Positions 1 through 9,785 of a stretch of 64,000 nt of DNA are shown piece by piece. The translations under genes were made by a program, and so were the position numbers. Under the pieces are notes generated by a model, which was not told the DNA's origin, did not search any database, and saw nothing but the letters and a program-made list of their open reading frames with translations. This DNA comes from Streptomyces sp. NBC_01591. Its GTDB lineage: Bacteria; Actinomycetota; Actinomycetes; Streptomycetales; Streptomycetaceae. The first letter of the stretch is position 1, and the number at the start of each line of letters is the position of its first letter. The stretch lies in NCBI RefSeq assembly GCF_035918155.1, contig NZ_CP109327.1:4960001-5024000 (forward strand), read 5' to 3'.

Positions 1-369
1 CATCCGGTCGCCGAGCCCGGGCTCGACCTCGTCGAGGTCCCGGCGCAGTCCCGTCACGTGGCTCCGGAGGTTCGCCGTGGCCGAAACCGGCGGGTCGTCC
101 CAAAGGATCTCGCTGAACTCCGCGATGCCGATGGGCCGCCCGTACCGGAGCAGGCAAGCGGTGAGGACCGCGCGCCGGACGGGTGAGGTGACAGACATGG
201 TCCTGCCGTGGAACGAGAGCTGCCCGAGGACGCCGAAGCGCGGATCGGGGCGTTCGCCGTGGGCGCCGGGCGGTGTCGCCGGGGTGGAGCGGCCGGCCGG
301 GGCTGGTTCGTTCCCGATGGTGTGGGGAGCGGATCCGTCGGGAGGATCGGTCTGTGGGGAGCGGATCAA
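1..369 (-). CDS. SARP/AfsR-type transcriptional regulator, N-terminal part (cut by window edge)
   Basis: This is the N-terminal 123 codons of a regulator whose rest lies beyond the left edge. After a Pro-rich leader of about 45 residues the frame reads FGVLGQLSFHG, then VRRAVLTACLLRYGRP and LRSHVTGLRRDL, the beta-strand and recognition-helix pattern of the OmpR-like winged helix that opens SARP and AfsR regulators. These proteins bind repeats in antibiotic-cluster promoters. I chose the TTG at 369 because AGAGGA lies six bases upstream; in-frame GTG (384) and ATG (198) are alternatives, but ATG 198 would remove the first strands of the DNA-binding domain. Family assignment is fairly firm. Full length, any NB-ARC or TPR part, and the target are unknown. 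Confidence 0.65.
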   Translation of the reverse strand, partial: MIRSPQTDPPDGSAPHTIGNEPAPAGRSTPATPPGAHGERPDPRFGVLGQLSFHGRTMSVTSPVRRAVLTACLLRYGRPIGIAEFSEILWDDPPVSATANLRSHVTGLRRDLDEVEPGLGDRM

Positions 370-835
370 CAGGAGTCCTCTCACAGGTACGCAGTGAGGG
401 GCGTGCCGGTGGTGAGCCGCGGAACCTCTTTTGTCCGATTCTCGCCGCCGAACCGGGCAGGGAGGAGGACCCTTCGTTCGATGTCTGGCGAGATCCGGCT
501 CAAGTGCGTCATATCGTCTCCTGCTTGGTCAGGGCAGGGGGAACGCGCACAGGCGTCAGTCTTTTGTTCCCCCGTTGGAACTGCGTTCACGCTTTCAGAG
601 GGAATGAGATCCGGCTAGTAGCAGCGCGTAATTGACTTGAATCCTGCGGTTGGAAATCTTCCGATCGGGGCTACTCGGAGGTAGGATCCTCCGCTTCCGT
701 TCATGGAGGCCCGGCCGATCGGTTCCCGCCAAATCGAGGCAGCTTGCGGGCAGAAAATCATGCAAGCATGCTTGATTGTTTATTGGTCCGCTGCCATGCT
801 CCTGGGCACACCGCCACGCCCCGAGGGAGTGCACC
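370..835. other. Intergenic region between SARP gene and catabolic operon
   Basis: No gene is supported in these 466 bases. The region holds an inverted repeat with 8-bp arms (GGGGGAAC at 537-544, GTTCCCCC at 566-573). Near the right end is the 12-bp palindrome CAAGCATGCTTG at 763-774, which is likely operator DNA for the following operon. TTGACT at 633 could be a -35 box, but I see no convincing -10 partner. Confidence 0.5.
763..774. promoter_or_regulatory. Perfect 12-bp palindrome, candidate operator of the AtuA/carboxylase operon
   Basis: CAAGCATGCTTG is fully self-complementary and sits 61 bases before the first start codon of the operon that ends in a TetR regulator gene. Palindromes of this size in such a place are typical of TetR binding sites. 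That the repressor encoded at 10590 binds here is inference. Confidence 0.45.
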
Positions 836-1645
836 GTGTCCGATGCATCGGCCGTGACCGTCGCCGTACTCGACGACCTGCGTCAGGAGAGCGAGGAACT
901 CGACCGGTTGGTCGCCGGGGTGGACGCGGCCCACTGGGCGAGGCCGACCCCGGCCGAGGGGTGGACCGTCGCCCATCAGATCGCGCACCTGAACTGGACC
1001 GACGAGGTCGCCCTGATCGCCGTCACCGAACCGGACGCCTTCGCCGCCGAGGTCGAGAAGGCGCTCGCGCACCCCGAGACGTTCGTCGACGAGGCCGCCG
1101 GGGAGCTCGTCGCGCTGCTGTCGGCCGAGGGACTGCTCGTCCGGTGGCGCGAGGGCCGGGCCCGGCTGCACGAGGCCCTGGGTGCGGCCCCGCCGGGCGT
1201 GAAGTTCCCCTGGTACGGGCCGCCGATGAGCGTCGCGTCCATGGCGACCGCCCGGATCATGGAGACCTGGGCCCACGGCCAGGACATCGCCGACGCCCTC
1301 GGGGTCACCAGGACCCCCACCGCCCGGCTGCGGCACGTCGCCCGTATCGGGGTGCGGGCCCGCGACTACGCCTATCTGGTACGGGGGATCAAGGCGCCCG
1401 AGGAGGAGTTCCGGGTCGAACTCCGCGCCCCCGACGGTGAGTCGATCACCTTCGGGGCGCCGGACGCACCGCAGCGCGTCACCGGACCGCTCGTCGACTT
1501 CTGCCTCCTCGTCACCCAGCGCGCCCACCGCGACGACCTCGCCGTCCGGGCGGTCGGCCCCGACGCCGACCAGTGGCTCGGCATCGCCCAGGCCTTCGCC
1601 GGGCCCGCCGGACCGGGCCGCGCACCCCGTGGCGGCGCCGAGTGA
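836..1645 (+). CDS. TIGR03084-type metal-binding protein of the mycothiol-dependent maleylpyruvate isomerase (DinB) superfamily
   Basis: The 269-residue protein has an N-terminal four-helix DinB-like domain with the motif [16 protein letters not shown] near residues 40-55, whose histidines bind metal in this superfamily, and a conserved C-terminal domain. Members use mycothiol as cofactor or carry out unknown thiol chemistry. The start is GTG at 836, preceded by GAGGGAG at six bases; an upstream ATG in frame lacks a ribosome site. It is the first gene of the operon and its stop overlaps the next start (GTGA). Its role in acyl-CoA catabolism is not established; family members often accompany AtuA-like genes in actinomycetes. 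Confidence 0.8.
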   Translation: MSDASAVTVAVLDDLRQESEELDRLVAGVDAAHWARPTPAEGWTVAHQIAHLNWTDEVALIAVTEPDAFAAEVEKALAHPETFVDEAAGELVALLSAEGLLVRWREGRARLHEALGAAPPGVKFPWYGPPMSVASMATARIMETWAHGQDIADALGVTRTPTARLRHVARIGVRARDYAYLVRGIKAPEEEFRVELRAPDGESITFGAPDAPQRVTGPLVDFCLLVTQRAHRDDLAVRAVGPDADQWLGIAQAFAGPAGPGRAPRGGAE

Positions 1646-3366
1646 CCGGGCCGGCCGCACCGCTGCGCATCGGCAACGCCTCCGGGTTCTACGGCGACCG
1701 CTTCGACGCCGTGCGCGAGATGCTCACCGACGGGCCCCTCGACGTCCTCACCGGGGACTACCTGGCCGAGCTGACCATGCTCATCCTCGGCCGGAGCAGA
1801 CTCAAGGACCCCGCGCGCGGCTACGCCACCACCTTCCTGCGCCAGCTCGAAGAGGGCCTCGGGCTCGCCCACGAGCGCGGGGTGAAGATCGTCGCCAACG
1901 CGGGCGGACTCAACCCGGCCGGACTGGCGGACGCCGTACGGGAGTTGGCCAGCAAGGTCGGCGTCCCCGTGCGCGTCGCCCATGTGGAGGGCGACAGCCT
2001 CCCCGTACCCGAGGGGTTCCTCACCGCCAACGCCTACCTCGGCGGCGCCGGGATCGCCGCCTGCCTCACCGCCGGCGCGGACATCGTCGTCACCGGGCGG
2101 GTCACCGACGCGGCCCTCGTCACCGGACCCGCCGCCGCCCGCTTCGGCTGGGGGCCCGGGGACCACGACGCGCTCGCCGGGGCCGTCGTCGCCGGACACG
2201 TCCTGGAGTGCGGCACCCAGGCCACCGGCGGGAACTACTCGTTCTTCCGGGGCCACGACCTGCGCCGGCCCGGCTTCCCCGTCGCCGAGATCCACGCCGA
2301 CGGCTCGTCCGTCATCACCAAGCACGACGGCACCGGCGGTGTCGTCGACATCGGCACCGTCACCGCCCAGCTGCTGTACGAGACCGGCGGCGCCCGGTAC
2401 GCCGGACCGGACGTCACCGCCCGGCTCGACACCGTACGGCTGACCCAGGTCGGACCCGACCGGGTCAGGATCTCGGGGGTGGGCGGCGAGGCCCCGCCGC
2501 CCACCCTCAAGGTCGGGCTGAACCGGCTCGGCGGCTGGCGCAACGAGGTCGTCTTCGTGCTCACCGGCCTCGACATCGAGGCCAAGGCCGGGCTGGTGCG
2601 GGAACAGTTCGCCGACGCGCTCGCCCGCTCCGGCGCCGAACCCGACGAGGTGCGGTGGGAGCTGTCCCGGACCGACCGGGCCGACGCCGCCACCGAGGAG
2701 AGCGCGAGCGCGCTGCTCCGGCTCGTCGTCCGCGACCGGGACCAGGAGACCGTCGGACGCGCGGTCTCCGGCGCCGCGATCGAGCTGGCGCTCGGCAGCT
2801 ACCCCGGCTTCCACGTCACCGCCCCGCCCGGCAAGGGCGCGCCGTACGGGGTGTTCGAGGCGCGGTACGTAACGGCGGGCGAGGTCCCGCATGTCGCTGT
2901 CCTCCCCGACGGACGTCGACTGAGCATGGCACCTCCCGCGACCACGCGGCCGCTCCGGGACGCCGGCGAACCGCCGCTGCCCGAACCCCTGCCGGACCCC
3001 GGGCCCACCCGGTCCGCCCCGCTCGGCCGGATCGCGGGCGCCCGCAGCGGCGACAAGGGCGGGGACGCCAACGTGGGCGTGTGGGCCGTCGGGAACGACG
3101 CCTGGCGGTGGCTGGCCCACGAACTGACCGTCGAACGGTTCCGGGAACTGCTGCCGGAGACCGCCGGCCTCACCGTCGTACGCCACCTCCTGCCGAATCT
3201 CCGCGCCCTGAACTTCGTCGTCCACGGGCTGCTCGGCGAGGGCGTCGCCGCCCAGCACCGGTTCGACCCGCAGGCCAAGGCGGTGGGGGAGTGGCTGCGC
3301 TCCCGGCACCTGCCCATCCCCGTATCGCTGCTGGAGACCGTCCACGCACCGGAGGCGAACGCATGA
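1642..3366 (+). CDS. Acyclic terpene utilization AtuA family protein (DUF1446)
   Basis: This 574-residue protein begins [17 protein letters not shown] and contains the family patterns [14 protein letters not shown] and [13 protein letters not shown]. Its C-terminal 110 residues ([16 protein letters not shown] onward) form the AtuA-like ferredoxin-fold domain, so both halves are fused in one chain. AtuA is required for citronellol/geraniol breakdown in Pseudomonas, but its reaction is not settled. The GTG at 1642 is translationally coupled to the gene before, and the stop overlaps the carboxylase beta start by four bases. Position beside a 3-methylcrotonyl/geranyl-CoA-type carboxylase suggests a step on branched acyl-CoA esters. 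Confidence 0.85.
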   Translation: MTGPAAPLRIGNASGFYGDRFDAVREMLTDGPLDVLTGDYLAELTMLILGRSRLKDPARGYATTFLRQLEEGLGLAHERGVKIVANAGGLNPAGLADAVRELASKVGVPVRVAHVEGDSLPVPEGFLTANAYLGGAGIAACLTAGADIVVTGRVTDAALVTGPAAARFGWGPGDHDALAGAVVAGHVLECGTQATGGNYSFFRGHDLRRPGFPVAEIHADGSSVITKHDGTGGVVDIGTVTAQLLYETGGARYAGPDVTARLDTVRLTQVGPDRVRISGVGGEAPPPTLKVGLNRLGGWRNEVVFVLTGLDIEAKAGLVREQFADALARSGAEPDEVRWELSRTDRADAATEESASALLRLVVRDRDQETVGRAVSGAAIELALGSYPGFHVTAPPGKGAPYGVFEARYVTAGEVPHVAVLPDGRRLSMAPPATTRPLRDAGEPPLPEPLPDPGPTRSAPLGRIAGARSGDKGGDANVGVWAVGNDAWRWLAHELTVERFRELLPETAGLTVVRHLLPNLRALNFVVHGLLGEGVAAQHRFDPQAKAVGEWLRSRHLPIPVSLLETVHAPEANA

Positions 3367-4970
3367 CCGTCCTGCCCACCGCGCTCGACACCGCGAGCCC
3401 CGAATACGCCGCGAACCGCACGGCCATGCTCGCGAAACTCGACGAGCTGGCCGACGCACACACCAAGGCGCAGGCGGGCGGCGGCCAGAAGTACGTGGAG
3501 CGGCACCGCTCGCGCGGCAAGCTCCTGGCCCGCGAGCGGATCGAGCTGCTGATCGACGAGGACACCCCGTTCCTGGAGCTGTCGCCGCTCGCCGCCTGGG
3601 GGAGCGAGTACGCGATCGGCGCCTCGCTCATCACCGGGATCGGGGTGATCGAGGGCGTGGAGTGCCTGATCACCGCCAACGACCCGACCGTACGCGGCGG
3701 CGCCTCCAACCCCTGGACCCTGAAGAAGGCCCTGCGGGCCAACGAGATCGCCTTCGCCAACCGACTGCCCTGCATCAGCCTCGTCGAGTCGGGCGGCGCC
3801 GACCTCCCCTCGCAGAAGGAGATCTTCATCCCCGGCGGAGCGCTGTTCCGCGACATCACCCGGCTGTCGGCGGCCGGAATCCCGACCGTCGCCGTCGTCT
3901 TCGGGAACTCGACCGCGGGCGGGGCGTACGTCCCCGGTATGTCCGACCACACCGTCATGATCAAGGAACGGTCCAAGGTCTTCCTCGGCGGACCGCCCCT
4001 GGTGAAGATGGCGACCGGCGAGGAGAGCGACGACGAATCGCTCGGCGGCGCCGAGATGCACGCCCGCACCTCCGGGCTCGCCGACCACTTCGCCGTCGAC
4101 GAGCAGGACGCGCTGCGCCAGGCCCGCCGGATCGTCGCCCGCCTCAACTGGCGCAAGGCGCACGCCGATCCGGGCCCCGCCGAACCGTCGAAGTACGACG
4201 AGGACGAGCTGATCGGCATCGTGCCCGGCGACCTGAAGGTGCCCTTCGACCCCCGCGAGGTCATCGCCCGGCTCGTCGACGGCTCCGACTTCGACGCGTT
4301 CAAACCGCTGTACGGGACCAGCCTGGTGACCGGCTGGGCGACCCTGCACGGCTACCCCGTCGGCATCCTCGCCAACGCGCAGGGGGTGCTGTTCAGCGAG
4401 GAGTCGCAGAAGGCCGCCCAGTTCATCCAGCTCGCCAACCAGCGCGACATCCCACTGGTCTTCCTGCACAACACCACCGGCTACATGGTCGGCAAGGAGT
4501 ACGAGCAGGGCGGCATCATCAAGCACGGCGCGATGATGATCAACGCGGTGTCGAACTCGAAGGTCCCGCACCTGTCCGTGCTGATGGGCGCCTCGTACGG
4601 GGCCGGGCACTACGGCATGTGCGGCAGGGCGTACGACCCGCGCTTCCTCTTCGCCTGGCCCAGCAGCAAGTCCGCAGTCATGGGGCCGCAGCAGCTCGCC
4701 GGGGTGCTCTCCATCGTGGCCCGCGCCTCCGCCGCCGCCAAGGGGCTGCCATACGACGACAAGGCTGCCGAGGCCGACGCCGGACTGCGCGCCATGGTCG
4801 AGCAGCAGATCGAGTCCGAGTCGCTGCCGATGTTCCTGTCCGGGCGGCTGTACGACGACGGGGTCATCGACCCGCGCGACACCAGGACCGTCCTCGGGAT
4901 GTGCCTGTCCGCGATCCACACCGCCCCGGTCGAAGGCGCCCGCGGCGGCTTCGGCATCTTCCGGATGTGA
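3363..4970 (+). CDS. Acyl-CoA carboxylase, carboxyltransferase (beta) subunit
   Basis: This 535-residue carboxyltransferase transfers carboxyl from carboxybiotin to an acyl-CoA. Both crotonase-fold halves are present: the N half with GIGVIEGVECLITANDPTV and SGGADLPSQKEIF, the C half with GILANAQGVLFSEESQKAAQ, a GYMVGKEYEQGG loop and GASYGAGHYGMCGRAYDPRF. Length and the latter motif fit 3-methylcrotonyl-CoA or geranyl-CoA carboxylase (MccB/AtuC) better than AccD/PccB. The start ATG overlaps the preceding stop (ATGA); the alpha subunit follows closely. The exact acyl-CoA substrate cannot be read from the sequence. Confidence 0.9.
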   Translation: MTVLPTALDTASPEYAANRTAMLAKLDELADAHTKAQAGGGQKYVERHRSRGKLLARERIELLIDEDTPFLELSPLAAWGSEYAIGASLITGIGVIEGVECLITANDPTVRGGASNPWTLKKALRANEIAFANRLPCISLVESGGADLPSQKEIFIPGGALFRDITRLSAAGIPTVAVVFGNSTAGGAYVPGMSDHTVMIKERSKVFLGGPPLVKMATGEESDDESLGGAEMHARTSGLADHFAVDEQDALRQARRIVARLNWRKAHADPGPAEPSKYDEDELIGIVPGDLKVPFDPREVIARLVDGSDFDAFKPLYGTSLVTGWATLHGYPVGILANAQGVLFSEESQKAAQFIQLANQRDIPLVFLHNTTGYMVGKEYEQGGIIKHGAMMINAVSNSKVPHLSVLMGASYGAGHYGMCGRAYDPRFLFAWPSSKSAVMGPQQLAGVLSIVARASAAAKGLPYDDKAAEADAGLRAMVEQQIESESLPMFLSGRLYDDGVIDPRDTRTVLGMCLSAIHTAPVEGARGGFGIFRM

Positions 4971-5014
4971 GGCCACGGATGACCTCGACGAACCAGACGG
5001 ACGGGAAGGCGAAG

Positions 5015-6964
5015 ATGATCTCCACACTGCTCGTGGCCAACCGGGGCGAGATCGCCTGCCGGATCTTCCGTACCTGCCGCGCGCTCGGCATCGCCACCGT
5101 CGCGGTGTACTCCGACGCGGACGCCGACGCGCTCCACGTGCGGGAGGCCGACACCGCCGTACGGCTGCCCGGTGCCGCCCCGGCCGACACCTACCTCCGC
5201 GGTGACCTCGTCGTACGCGCCGCGCTCGCGGCCGGTGCCGATGCCGTCCACCCCGGCTACGGCTTCCTCTCCGAGAACGCCGGATTCGCCCGCGCCGTGC
5301 AGGACGCCGGTCTCGTCTGGGTGGGCCCGCCGGTCAAGGCCATCGAGCTGATGGCGTCCAAGACCCGCGCCAAGGAACTGATGGCTGCCGCCGGGGTGCC
5401 GCTGCTCGCCCCCGTCGACCCGCGGAAGGCGACCGCCGAGGACCTGCCGCTGCTGCTCAAGGCGGCGGCGGGCGGCGGCGGACGCGGGATGCGGATCGTA
5501 CGCGAACTCGCCGACCTGCCCGCCGAGTTGACGGCAGCGGCCGCCGAGGCCACGGCCGCGTTCGGGGACGGCGAGGTCTTCGCGGAGCCGTACGTGGAGC
5601 GCGGCCGGCACGTCGAGGTCCAGGTCATGGCCGACGAGCACGGCGGGGTCTGGGCGCTCGGCACCCGTGACTGCTCGCTCCAGCGACGCCACCAGAAGGT
5701 CATCGAGGAAGCCCCCGCACCCGGTCTCGACGACGCGCTGCGGACCCGGCTGCACGACGCCGCCGTGGCCGCCGCGCACGCCGTCGGCTACCGGGGCGCG
5801 GGCACCGTCGAGTTCCTCCTCGCCGCCGACGGACGCCCGTACTTCCTGGAGATGAACACCCGCCTCCAGGTCGAACACCCCGTCACCGAAGCGGTCTTCG
5901 GCCTCGACCTCGTCGCCCTCCAACTGCGCATCGCCGAAGGCGAACCGCTGCCCACCACCGCACCCCCCGCACCGCACGGCCACGCCGTCGAGGCCCGCCT
6001 CTACGCCGAGGACCCCGCCCGCGACTGGCAGCCGCAGACCGGAGCACTGCACACACTCGACGTACCCGACGAACCAGGCCTCCGCCTCGACACCGGATAC
6101 ACCGGCGGCGACACCATCGGCGTCCACTACGACCCGATGCTCGCCAAGGTCATCGCCCACGCCCCCACCCGCACCGAAGCCGTACGCCTCCTCGCCCGCG
6201 CCCTGGAACGCGCCCGCATCCACGGCCCGGTCACCAACCGCGACCTGCTCGTACGGTCCCTGCGCCATCCCGACTTCCTCGCCGCCCGCCCCGACACCGG
6301 CTTCTACGACCGCCACCTCCACGCCCTCACCCCGGCCCCGGACCCGGCGGAGCCGCGCCTCGCCGCCCTGGCCGCCGCACTCGCCGACGCCGCAGCCCGG
6401 CAGCACGGCCCCGGACCGGGCCCCGCCCGCCTCGGCGCCTGGCGCAACCTCTCCTCGCAGCCCCGGACCAAGCGCTACCGCGCCGAACCCGACGGCACCG
6501 AACACGAGGCCGCCTACCGCACCACGCGCACCGGCCCCGTCCCCGAAACCGGCGAACGCGTCATCGCTGCCGGGCCCGACCGCGTCACCCTCGAAGCCGA
6601 CGGCGTCACCCGCCACTTCGACATCGCCGTCCACCGGGACAAGGCGTACGTGGACACCGCCACCGGCTCGTACGCCTTCACCGCCCTGCCCCGCTTCACC
6701 GACCCCACCGACCGGACCGAACCCGGCTCCCTGCTCGCCCCCATGCCCGGCACCGTCGTCCGCGTCGCCGACGGGCTCACCACCGGGGCGCCGGTCGCGG
6801 CCGGACAGCCACTGATCTGGCTGGAGGCGATGAAGATGGAGCACCGCATCCTCGCCCCCGCCTCCGGCACCCTCGCCGCACTCCACGCCGCACCCGGCCT
6901 CCAGGTGGAGGTCGGCGCCCTGCTCGCCGTCGTGCAAGACGTACAGGAGGAACCGAAGCAATGA
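5015..6964 (+). CDS. Acyl-CoA carboxylase, biotin carboxylase/biotin carrier (alpha) subunit
   Basis: The 649-residue subunit carboxylates its own biotin with ATP and bicarbonate. Domains in order: biotin carboxylase N-terminus (TLLVANRGEIACRIFRTC), ATP-grasp with the glycine loop AAAGGGGRGM and EMNTRLQVEHPVTE, biotin carboxylase C-domain, a BT-like linker, and a C-terminal biotinyl domain with LEAMKMEH, where Lys607 is the biotinylation site. I chose ATG 5015 because the conserved domain begins immediately and GGGAAGG lies upstream; ATG 4979 in frame is possible. The stop overlaps the next start. With the beta subunit it forms a methylcrotonyl- or geranyl-CoA-type carboxylase. Confidence 0.9.
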   Translation: MISTLLVANRGEIACRIFRTCRALGIATVAVYSDADADALHVREADTAVRLPGAAPADTYLRGDLVVRAALAAGADAVHPGYGFLSENAGFARAVQDAGLVWVGPPVKAIELMASKTRAKELMAAAGVPLLAPVDPRKATAEDLPLLLKAAAGGGGRGMRIVRELADLPAELTAAAAEATAAFGDGEVFAEPYVERGRHVEVQVMADEHGGVWALGTRDCSLQRRHQKVIEEAPAPGLDDALRTRLHDAAVAAAHAVGYRGAGTVEFLLAADGRPYFLEMNTRLQVEHPVTEAVFGLDLVALQLRIAEGEPLPTTAPPAPHGHAVEARLYAEDPARDWQPQTGALHTLDVPDEPGLRLDTGYTGGDTIGVHYDPMLAKVIAHAPTRTEAVRLLARALERARIHGPVTNRDLLVRSLRHPDFLAARPDTGFYDRHLHALTPAPDPAEPRLAALAAALADAAARQHGPGPGPARLGAWRNLSSQPRTKRYRAEPDGTEHEAAYRTTRTGPVPETGERVIAAGPDRVTLEADGVTRHFDIAVHRDKAYVDTATGSYAFTALPRFTDPTDRTEPGSLLAPMPGTVVRVADGLTTGAPVAAGQPLIWLEAMKMEHRILAPASGTLAALHAAPGLQVEVGALLAVVQDVQEEPKQ

Positions 6965-8121
6965 GCACCGTCCTCGAAACCGAAGAGCACCAGGCCCTGC
7001 GCGCCGCCGTCGCCGCACTCGGAAAGCGCTACGGACGCGACTACATGACCTCCGTCGTCCGCGACGGCGCCCACCCGCGCGAACTGTGGACCGAGGCCGC
7101 CAAGCTCGGCTACCTCGGCGTGAACCTTCCCGAGGAGTACGGCGGCGGAGGCAGCGGCATGGCCGAACTCTCCATCGTCCTGGAGGAGTTGGGCGCAGCC
7201 GGCAGCCCGCTGCTCATGATGGTCGTCTCCCCGGCGATCTGCGGCACCGTCATCGCCCGCTTCGGCACCGAAGCCCAGAAGCAGCAGTGGCTCCCCGGCC
7301 TCGCCGACGGCAGCCTCACCATGGCCTTCGGCATCACCGAACCCGACGCCGGATCCAACTCCCACCGCATCACCACCACCGCCCGCAAGGACGGCGAGGA
7401 CTGGCTGCTCACCGGCCGCAAGGTCTTCGTCTCCGGCGTCGACATCGCCGACGCCACCCTCATCGTCGGCCGCACCGAGGACGCCAGGTCCGGCAGGCTC
7501 AAGCCCTGCCTCTTCATCGTCCCCCGCGACGCCCCGGGCTTCGGCCGCTCGCAGATCGACATGGAACTCCAGGCCCCGGAGAAGCAGTTCGAGCTGGTCC
7601 TCGACGACGTACGGCTGCCCGCCGACGCGCTCGTCGGAGACGAAGACGCCGGGCTCCTCCAGCTCTTCGCCGGGCTCAACCCCGAACGCATCATGACCGC
7701 CGCGTTCGGCATCGGCATGGGCCGCTACGCACTCGCCCGCGCCGTCGAGTACGCGAAGACCCGCCAGGTCTGGAAGGACCCCATCGGCTCCCACCAGGCC
7801 ATCGCCCACCCCCTCGCCCAGGCCCACATCGAACTGGAACTGGCCCGGCTGATGATGCAGAAGGCCGCCCGGCTCTACGACGACGGCGACGACATCGGCG
7901 CGGGCGAGGCCGCCAACATGGCGAAGTACGCGGCCGGCGAAGCCTGCGTCAAGGCCGTCGACCAGGCCGTGCACACCCTCGGCGGCAACGGCCTCACGCG
8001 CGAGTACGGCCTCGCGTCCCTGATCACGGCGGCCCGCGTCGCCCGGATCGCCCCCGTCAGCCGGGAAATGATCCTGAACTACGTCTCCCACCAGTCCCTG
8101 GGGCTCCCCAAGTCGTACTGA
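6961..8121 (+). CDS. Acyl-CoA dehydrogenase
   Basis: This 386-residue FAD enzyme introduces an alpha,beta double bond into an acyl-CoA and passes electrons to ETF. The order is N-terminal helical domain, the beta-barrel motif AFGITEPDAGSNSHRI near residue 124, and a C-terminal helical domain with YAKTRQVWKDPIGSHQAI and the CoA/FAD signature VDQAVHTLGGNGLTREYGL. The start ATG overlaps the carboxylase alpha stop. In leucine- and citronellol-type pathways such a dehydrogenase makes the unsaturated substrate that the carboxylase uses, so the position is chemically sensible. Confidence 0.9.
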   Translation: MSTVLETEEHQALRAAVAALGKRYGRDYMTSVVRDGAHPRELWTEAAKLGYLGVNLPEEYGGGGSGMAELSIVLEELGAAGSPLLMMVVSPAICGTVIARFGTEAQKQQWLPGLADGSLTMAFGITEPDAGSNSHRITTTARKDGEDWLLTGRKVFVSGVDIADATLIVGRTEDARSGRLKPCLFIVPRDAPGFGRSQIDMELQAPEKQFELVLDDVRLPADALVGDEDAGLLQLFAGLNPERIMTAAFGIGMGRYALARAVEYAKTRQVWKDPIGSHQAIAHPLAQAHIELELARLMMQKAARLYDDGDDIGAGEAANMAKYAAGEACVKAVDQAVHTLGGNGLTREYGLASLITAARVARIAPVSREMILNYVSHQSLGLPKSY

Positions 8122-8171
8122 CACACGGCAGTCTGTCTCCCCACACCGCCGCCCCGAAGGGACCCACCGCC

Positions 8172-9776
8172 ATGGCGCACGTGTTCCACAGCGACTACCC
8201 CGCCGTACCGGCACTCGACCTGCCCATCCATGACGCGGTCCTGGGACAGGCCACCACCACCTACGGCGACACGGCGGCCCTGATCGACGGGACGGACGAC
8301 AGCTCCACCCTCACCTACCGGCAGCTCGACGCCTTCCACCGGAAGATCGCCGCGGCGCTCGCCGAGGCCGGGGTGCGCAAGGGCGACGTACTGGCCCTGC
8401 ACAGCCCCAACACCATCGCGTACCCGGCGGTGTTCTTCGGCGCGACCCGGGCCGGCGCCACCGTCACCACCGTCCATCCGCTGGCCACGGCGGAGGAGTT
8501 CGCCAAACAGCTCCGCGACTCCTCCGCCCGCTGGATCGTCACCGTCTCCCCGCTCCTGGGCACGGCGCGCGAGGCCGCCGGACTCGTCGGCTCCATCGAG
8601 CAGATCTTCGTCTGCGACCGGGCCGAGGGACACACCTCCGTACTCGACATGCTCGCCACCACCGCCCCCGAACCCCGCATCACCGTCGACCCCGGCGAGG
8701 ACATCGCCGCCCTGCCCTATTCCTCCGGCACCACCGGAACCCCCAAGGGCGTCATGCTCACCCACCGCTCCATGGGCACCAACCTGGAGCAGCTCCGCCC
8801 CTTCATCCCGATGGGCCCCGGCGCCCGCATCCTGGCCGTCCTGCCCTTCTTCCACATCTACGGGCTGACCGCCCTGATGAACGCCCCGCTGCGGATGGGC
8901 GCCACCGTCGTCGTACTGCCGCGCTTCGACCTCGACGAGTTCCTCGCCACGATCGAGAAGCACCGGATCACCGGCCTGTACGTGGCCCCGCCGATCGTCC
9001 TCGCACTCGCCAAGCACCCGTCGGTCGACCGGTACGACCTGTCCTCGCTGGAGTACGTCGTCAGCGCCGCCGCCCCGCTCGACGCCGCGCTCGCCGCCGC
9101 CTGCTCCCGGCGCCTGGGACTGCCGCCCGTGCGCCAGGCGTACGGCATGACGGAACTCTCGCCCGGCACCCATGTCGTCCCGCTCGCCGCCGAGAACCCG
9201 CCACCCGGCGCGGTCGGCAGGCTCCTGCCCAGTACCGAGATGCGGATCGCCTCGCTCGGCCACGACACCGAGGACGCCCCGGCCGGCACCGACGGCGAGA
9301 TCCTGATCCGTGGCCCGCAGGTGATGAAGGGCTACCTCGGCCGCCCCGAGGCCACCGCCGACATGATCGACGCCGACGGCTGGGTGCACACCGGCGACAT
9401 CGGGCACGTCGACGCCGACGGCTGGCTGTTCGTCGTCGACCGGGTGAAGGAACTGATCAAGTACAAGGGCTACCAGGTCGCCCCCGCCGAACTCGAAGCA
9501 CTCCTGCTCGGCCACGAGGCGATCGCGGACGCCGCCGTCATCGGCGTGTACGACACCGACGGCAACGAGGTCCCCAAGGCGTACGTCGTCCACCAGCCGT
9601 CCGCACCGGACCTCACGGCGGACGACGTCATGGCGTACGTCGCCGAGCGCGTCGCCCCGTACAAGAAGGTCCGGCAGCTCGAATTCATCGACGTGATCCC
9701 GCGCGCCACCTCGGGCAAGATCCTCCGCCGCGAACTGCGCGACCGGGAGAAGTCCCGCGGAACGACCACCGGCTGA
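8172..9776 (+). CDS. 4-coumarate:CoA ligase family acyl-CoA synthetase
   Basis: The 534-residue ANL-superfamily ligase activates a carboxylic acid as acyl-AMP and then forms the CoA thioester. Visible motifs are the phosphate loop YSSGTTGTPKGVMLTHRS, QAYGMTELSPGTH, GWVHTGDIGHVDADGWLF, the hinge VDRVKELIKYKGYQVAP and the C-terminal catalytic lysine in TSGKILRREL. ATG 8172 follows AAGGGA. From memory, the S. coelicolor counterpart at this locus (SCO4383) is a characterised cinnamate/4-coumarate:CoA ligase. In this operon it probably supplies the CoA ester for the dehydrogenase and carboxylase; aryl versus branched aliphatic specificity is uncertain. Confidence 0.87.
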   Translation: MAHVFHSDYPAVPALDLPIHDAVLGQATTTYGDTAALIDGTDDSSTLTYRQLDAFHRKIAAALAEAGVRKGDVLALHSPNTIAYPAVFFGATRAGATVTTVHPLATAEEFAKQLRDSSARWIVTVSPLLGTAREAAGLVGSIEQIFVCDRAEGHTSVLDMLATTAPEPRITVDPGEDIAALPYSSGTTGTPKGVMLTHRSMGTNLEQLRPFIPMGPGARILAVLPFFHIYGLTALMNAPLRMGATVVVLPRFDLDEFLATIEKHRITGLYVAPPIVLALAKHPSVDRYDLSSLEYVVSAAAPLDAALAAACSRRLGLPPVRQAYGMTELSPGTHVVPLAAENPPPGAVGRLLPSTEMRIASLGHDTEDAPAGTDGEILIRGPQVMKGYLGRPEATADMIDADGWVHTGDIGHVDADGWLFVVDRVKELIKYKGYQVAPAELEALLLGHEAIADAAVIGVYDTDGNEVPKAYVVHQPSAPDLTADDVMAYVAERVAPYKKVRQLEFIDVIPRATSGKILRRELRDREKSRGTTTG

Positions 9777-9785
9777 GCACCCACG

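Noticed and set aside
1372..3459. Long minus-strand open frame opposite the AtuA and carboxylase genes
   Set aside because: It mirrors well-conserved plus-strand genes, has no recognisable domain and is a usual shadow of high-GC codon use. The same holds for the long antisense frames at 4610-7018 and 8079-10286.
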